A stretch of 64,000 nucleotides of DNA from Diaphorobacter sp. HDW4B. Its GTDB lineage: Bacteria; Pseudomonadota; Gammaproteobacteria; Burkholderiales; Burkholderiaceae_C. The translations under genes were made by a program, and so were the position numbers. The notes under the pieces were generated by a model, which was not told the origin of the DNA, searched no databases, and was given only the letters and a program-made list of their open reading frames with translations. The stretch is from the NCBI RefSeq assembly GCF_011305535.1, contig NZ_CP049905.1, positions 3,408,001 through 3,472,000 on the forward strand, given 5' to 3'. Each line of letters opens with the position of its first letter. Positions within the stretch are counted from its first letter, which is position 1. Positions 62,216-64,000 of this stretch are shown in pieces.

Positions 62216-62857
62216 ATGGAGTGGCATACGTGGGTGGCGTTTTTTGTAGCGTCCTGGGTGATCGCCATTTCGCCGGGCTCCGGGGCCGTGCTGTGCATGA
62301 GCCACGGTCTCTCGTACGGGGTGCGCAAGACCGAGGGCACGATCATCGGGCTGGAAATCGGCCTGCTGTTCATCCTGCTGGTCGCGGGTGCGGGCGTGGG
62401 CTCGCTGCTGATTGCGTCCGAAGTGGCCTTCAACATCGTCAAGGTGCTGGGCGCCTGCTACCTGATCTATCTGGGCTTCATGCAATGGCGCTCGGGCGCG
62501 GGCAGCCCGATGGAAGCCGGTGCGGACGTCGCGCCCATGAGCCTGCGCCGCCGCATTCTCACCGGCATGCTGACCAATGCGACCAATCCCAAGGGCATCG
62601 TCTTCATGGTCGCGGTGCTGCCGCAGTTCATGACCGACGCGAAGCCGCTGTGGTCGCAATTGGCCGTCATGGCGGTCACGTTGCTGGCGGTGGACATGGT
62701 GGTGATGACGGGCTACGCCGCCAGCGCCAGTGCGCTGCGCCGCTGGATGCGCAGCGAGCGCGCCCGTCGCAACCAGAACCGCGTGTTTGGCGGTCTGCTG
62801 ATGCTGGTGGGCACGGGGCTGTTCTTCGTCAAGCGCGGCGGGCAGAACGCGACCTGA
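62216..62857 (+). CDS. LysE-family amino-acid exporter
   Basis: 213 residues from ATG 62216. Six membrane segments; the family start WVAFFVASWVIAISPGSGAV (P-G-P/SG motif) and the inner motif LGACYLIYLGFMQWR are clear. Then NATNPKGIVFMVAVLPQFM, also typical. It exports amino acids or similar metabolites. Substrate unknown. Confidence 0.9.
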   Translation: MEWHTWVAFFVASWVIAISPGSGAVLCMSHGLSYGVRKTEGTIIGLEIGLLFILLVAGAGVGSLLIASEVAFNIVKVLGACYLIYLGFMQWRSGAGSPMEAGADVAPMSLRRRILTGMLTNATNPKGIVFMVAVLPQFMTDAKPLWSQLAVMAVTLLAVDMVVMTGYAASASALRRWMRSERARRNQNRVFGGLLMLVGTGLFFVKRGGQNAT

Positions 62858-62953
62858 TGTTTTTGGCCTGCAAAAGCAGGTAGATACACGCCGTTTGGCG
62901 CAATAAATGCCAAGCGACTACCATTGCTCCCAATTTCTGCAAAGGAGTCGGGC

Positions 62954-63571
62954 ATGGCGGTGGTTGCAGTGGCAAATCCCAAAGGCGGCGTTGGCAAGTC
63001 CACGCTGTCCACCAACGTTGCGGGCTATTTCGCGCGCCAGGGCGGCACCGTGGTGCTCGGCGACGTGGATCGCCAGCAGTCATCGCGGCTGTGGCTGCAG
63101 CAGCGGCCCGAGGCGGCCCGGCCGATTGCCCGCTGGCAAATTTCCTCAGACGACCTGGATCGCCCGCCCAAGGACGCCACCCATGCCGTGCTCGACACGC
63201 CCGCGGGACTGCACGGCAGGCTGCTCAAGGAAGTGCTCAAGCTCGCGGACAAGATCATCGTGCCCCTGCAGCCCAGCGTGTTCGACATCTTCGCCACGCA
63301 GGAATTTCTCGCCGAACTGGCCGAGCATCGCCATGCGCAGGGCGTGCAGGTGGGCATCGTCGGCATGCGCGTGGACGGGCGCACGCTGGCGTCGGAGCAG
63401 CTTCACCATTTCATCGACGGGCTGAAACTGCCGGTGCTCGGCTATCTGCGCGACACCCAGAACTACGTCCATCTGGCCGCGCATGGCCTGAGCGTGTTCG
63501 ATGTGACGCCCAGCCGCGTCGCGCGCGATCTGGAACAGTGGCAGGGCATCTGCGAATGGCTGGACGCCTGA
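62954..63571 (+). CDS. ParA/MinD-type ATPase (orphan)
   Basis: 205 residues from ATG 62954 (AAAGGAG upstream). Deviant Walker A KGGVGKST near residue 10; Walker A' LGDVDRQQSS; Walker B VLDTPAGL. No ParB, DNA-binding or MinC partner is nearby, so it is an orphan. It may position a protein cluster or replicon-like cargo in the cell. Confidence 0.9.
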   Translation: MAVVAVANPKGGVGKSTLSTNVAGYFARQGGTVVLGDVDRQQSSRLWLQQRPEAARPIARWQISSDDLDRPPKDATHAVLDTPAGLHGRLLKEVLKLADKIIVPLQPSVFDIFATQEFLAELAEHRHAQGVQVGIVGMRVDGRTLASEQLHHFIDGLKLPVLGYLRDTQNYVHLAAHGLSVFDVTPSRVARDLEQWQGICEWLDA

Positions 63572-63602
63572 TCACGCGAACGAACGGATGAAGAAACAAA
63601 AC

Positions 63603-63645
63603 AAAACGCCGCCCGAAACGAATTTCGGGCGGCGTTTTGTTTTTT
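63603..63645. terminator. Bidirectional terminator
   Basis: AAAACGCCGCCCGAAA (63603-63618) pairs fully with TTTCGGGCGGCGTTTT (63623-63638), four-base loop, T tracts on both sides. It separates the ParA gene from the minus-strand DUF4148 gene. Confidence 0.9.
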
Positions 63646-63727
63646 CTTTGCTTCTCTGGGGTGCCTATGAAAGGCCCGCAGCCGTCACATCGCTGTGCTC
63701 GGCTGCGGCAAGCTCTGTGCGAGTGAG

Positions 63728-64000
63728 TTACTGCACCGAACCTTCGCCTTGAATGGCGGTGCCAGCGTGAGCAGCACCTGCGGCCTGACGTTGCACGTTC
63801 GAGCGTGCGACGGCTGCGCCGTGGTTGTCAGCAGCAGGGTCGGTGTAGCTGTCGCCCACCAGAGGCAGAGTGCCGTCCTTGCGAGCGGCGAGGTATTCGT
63901 TGATCACTTGCTGGCGTGACTTGGTGCTCTGGGCGTTGGTCACGTCGGTGCCGTAACCGGCTTCGGCGCTGTTCACTTGGGCTTGTGCGCTCACGGCGCT
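63728..64000 (-). CDS. DUF4148-like periplasmic protein (cut by window edge)
   Basis: The visible C-terminal 90 residues include SAVSAQAQVNSAEAGYGTDV, which looks like the end of a signal peptide, then STKSRQQVINEYLAARKDGT and LPLVGDSYTDP, the DUF4148 pattern. The frame runs past base 64000, so the start is outside. Small periplasmic proteins of unknown role are common in Burkholderiales. Confidence 0.75.
   Translation of the reverse strand, partial: SAVSAQAQVNSAEAGYGTDVTNAQSTKSRQQVINEYLAARKDGTLPLVGDSYTDPAADNHGAAVARSNVQRQAAGAAHAGTAIQGEGSVQ

Noticed and set aside
1-64000. CRISPR array or rRNA genes
   Set aside because: No short regularly spaced identical repeats and no rRNA-like stretches were seen; the only array is the DnaA-box repeat at 54185-54750.

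Overview
The window looks like a chromosomal segment of a GC-rich betaproteobacterium, most likely family Comamonadaceae (Comamonas/Delftia/Acidovorax type). This is inferred from gene content (TamAB behind a MoxR/VWA pair, a pca cluster ending in catC, a c4-type cytochrome) and codon use; no rRNA or housekeeping marker is present to fix the genus.

Bases 1 to about 28,000 are the right part of an HK97-type cos siphophage prophage. In order: replication (end of a replication protein, primase-helicase), small early genes including a tandem duplicate pair and a possible antiterminator, two terminators, a cargo patch (FHA protein plus roadblock-like protein), minus-strand regulators, HNH endonuclease, a candidate cos site, terminases, portal, ClpP-like protease, capsid, connector genes, tail tube, tail chaperones joined by a -1 frameshift on A AAT TTT, a tape measure protein, a compact set of tip/fibre genes, and a lysis cassette (holin candidate, signal-anchor lysozyme, spanins with Rz1 nested in Rz). 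A second roadblock/LC7-type gene and a YoaK-like membrane protein follow. Integrase and repressor are left of the window. The prophage side ends at the 3' end of a tRNA-Arg(CCU).

Between that tRNA (27975-28049) and a decayed copy of its 5' part (30402-30424) lies a 2.4 kb island. It holds a translationally coupled pair, a 311-residue soluble protein and a 164-residue protein with four predicted membrane segments, plus a DUF6881 gene. The pair recalls phage lambda RexA/RexB in order, size and topology, and is the best candidate here for an undescribed anti-phage or superinfection-exclusion system.

From 30.5 kb the content is host-like. It comprises an ABC exporter (ATPase plus two permeases), a LuxR-type regulator, a five-gene minus-strand run (moxR-like ATPase, small membrane protein, VWA protein, tamA, tamB), a di-heme cytochrome c, a UspA-type protein, DUF1841, LysR, a hydrolase-fold protein lacking its catalytic serine, and a tripartite RND efflux operon. 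Then comes a gene-free 600-base stretch holding four diverged repeats, each with a perfect DnaA box (TTATCCACA), arranged as a duplicated 308-base dimer. Next is pcaR, divergent from pcaIJFD-catC, with a triple-motif operator between them. These enzymes carry muconolactone through 3-oxoadipate to succinyl-CoA and acetyl-CoA. The right end has a KefB/C-type antiporter, a LysE-type exporter, an orphan ParA-type ATPase and the start of a DUF4148-like periplasmic protein.
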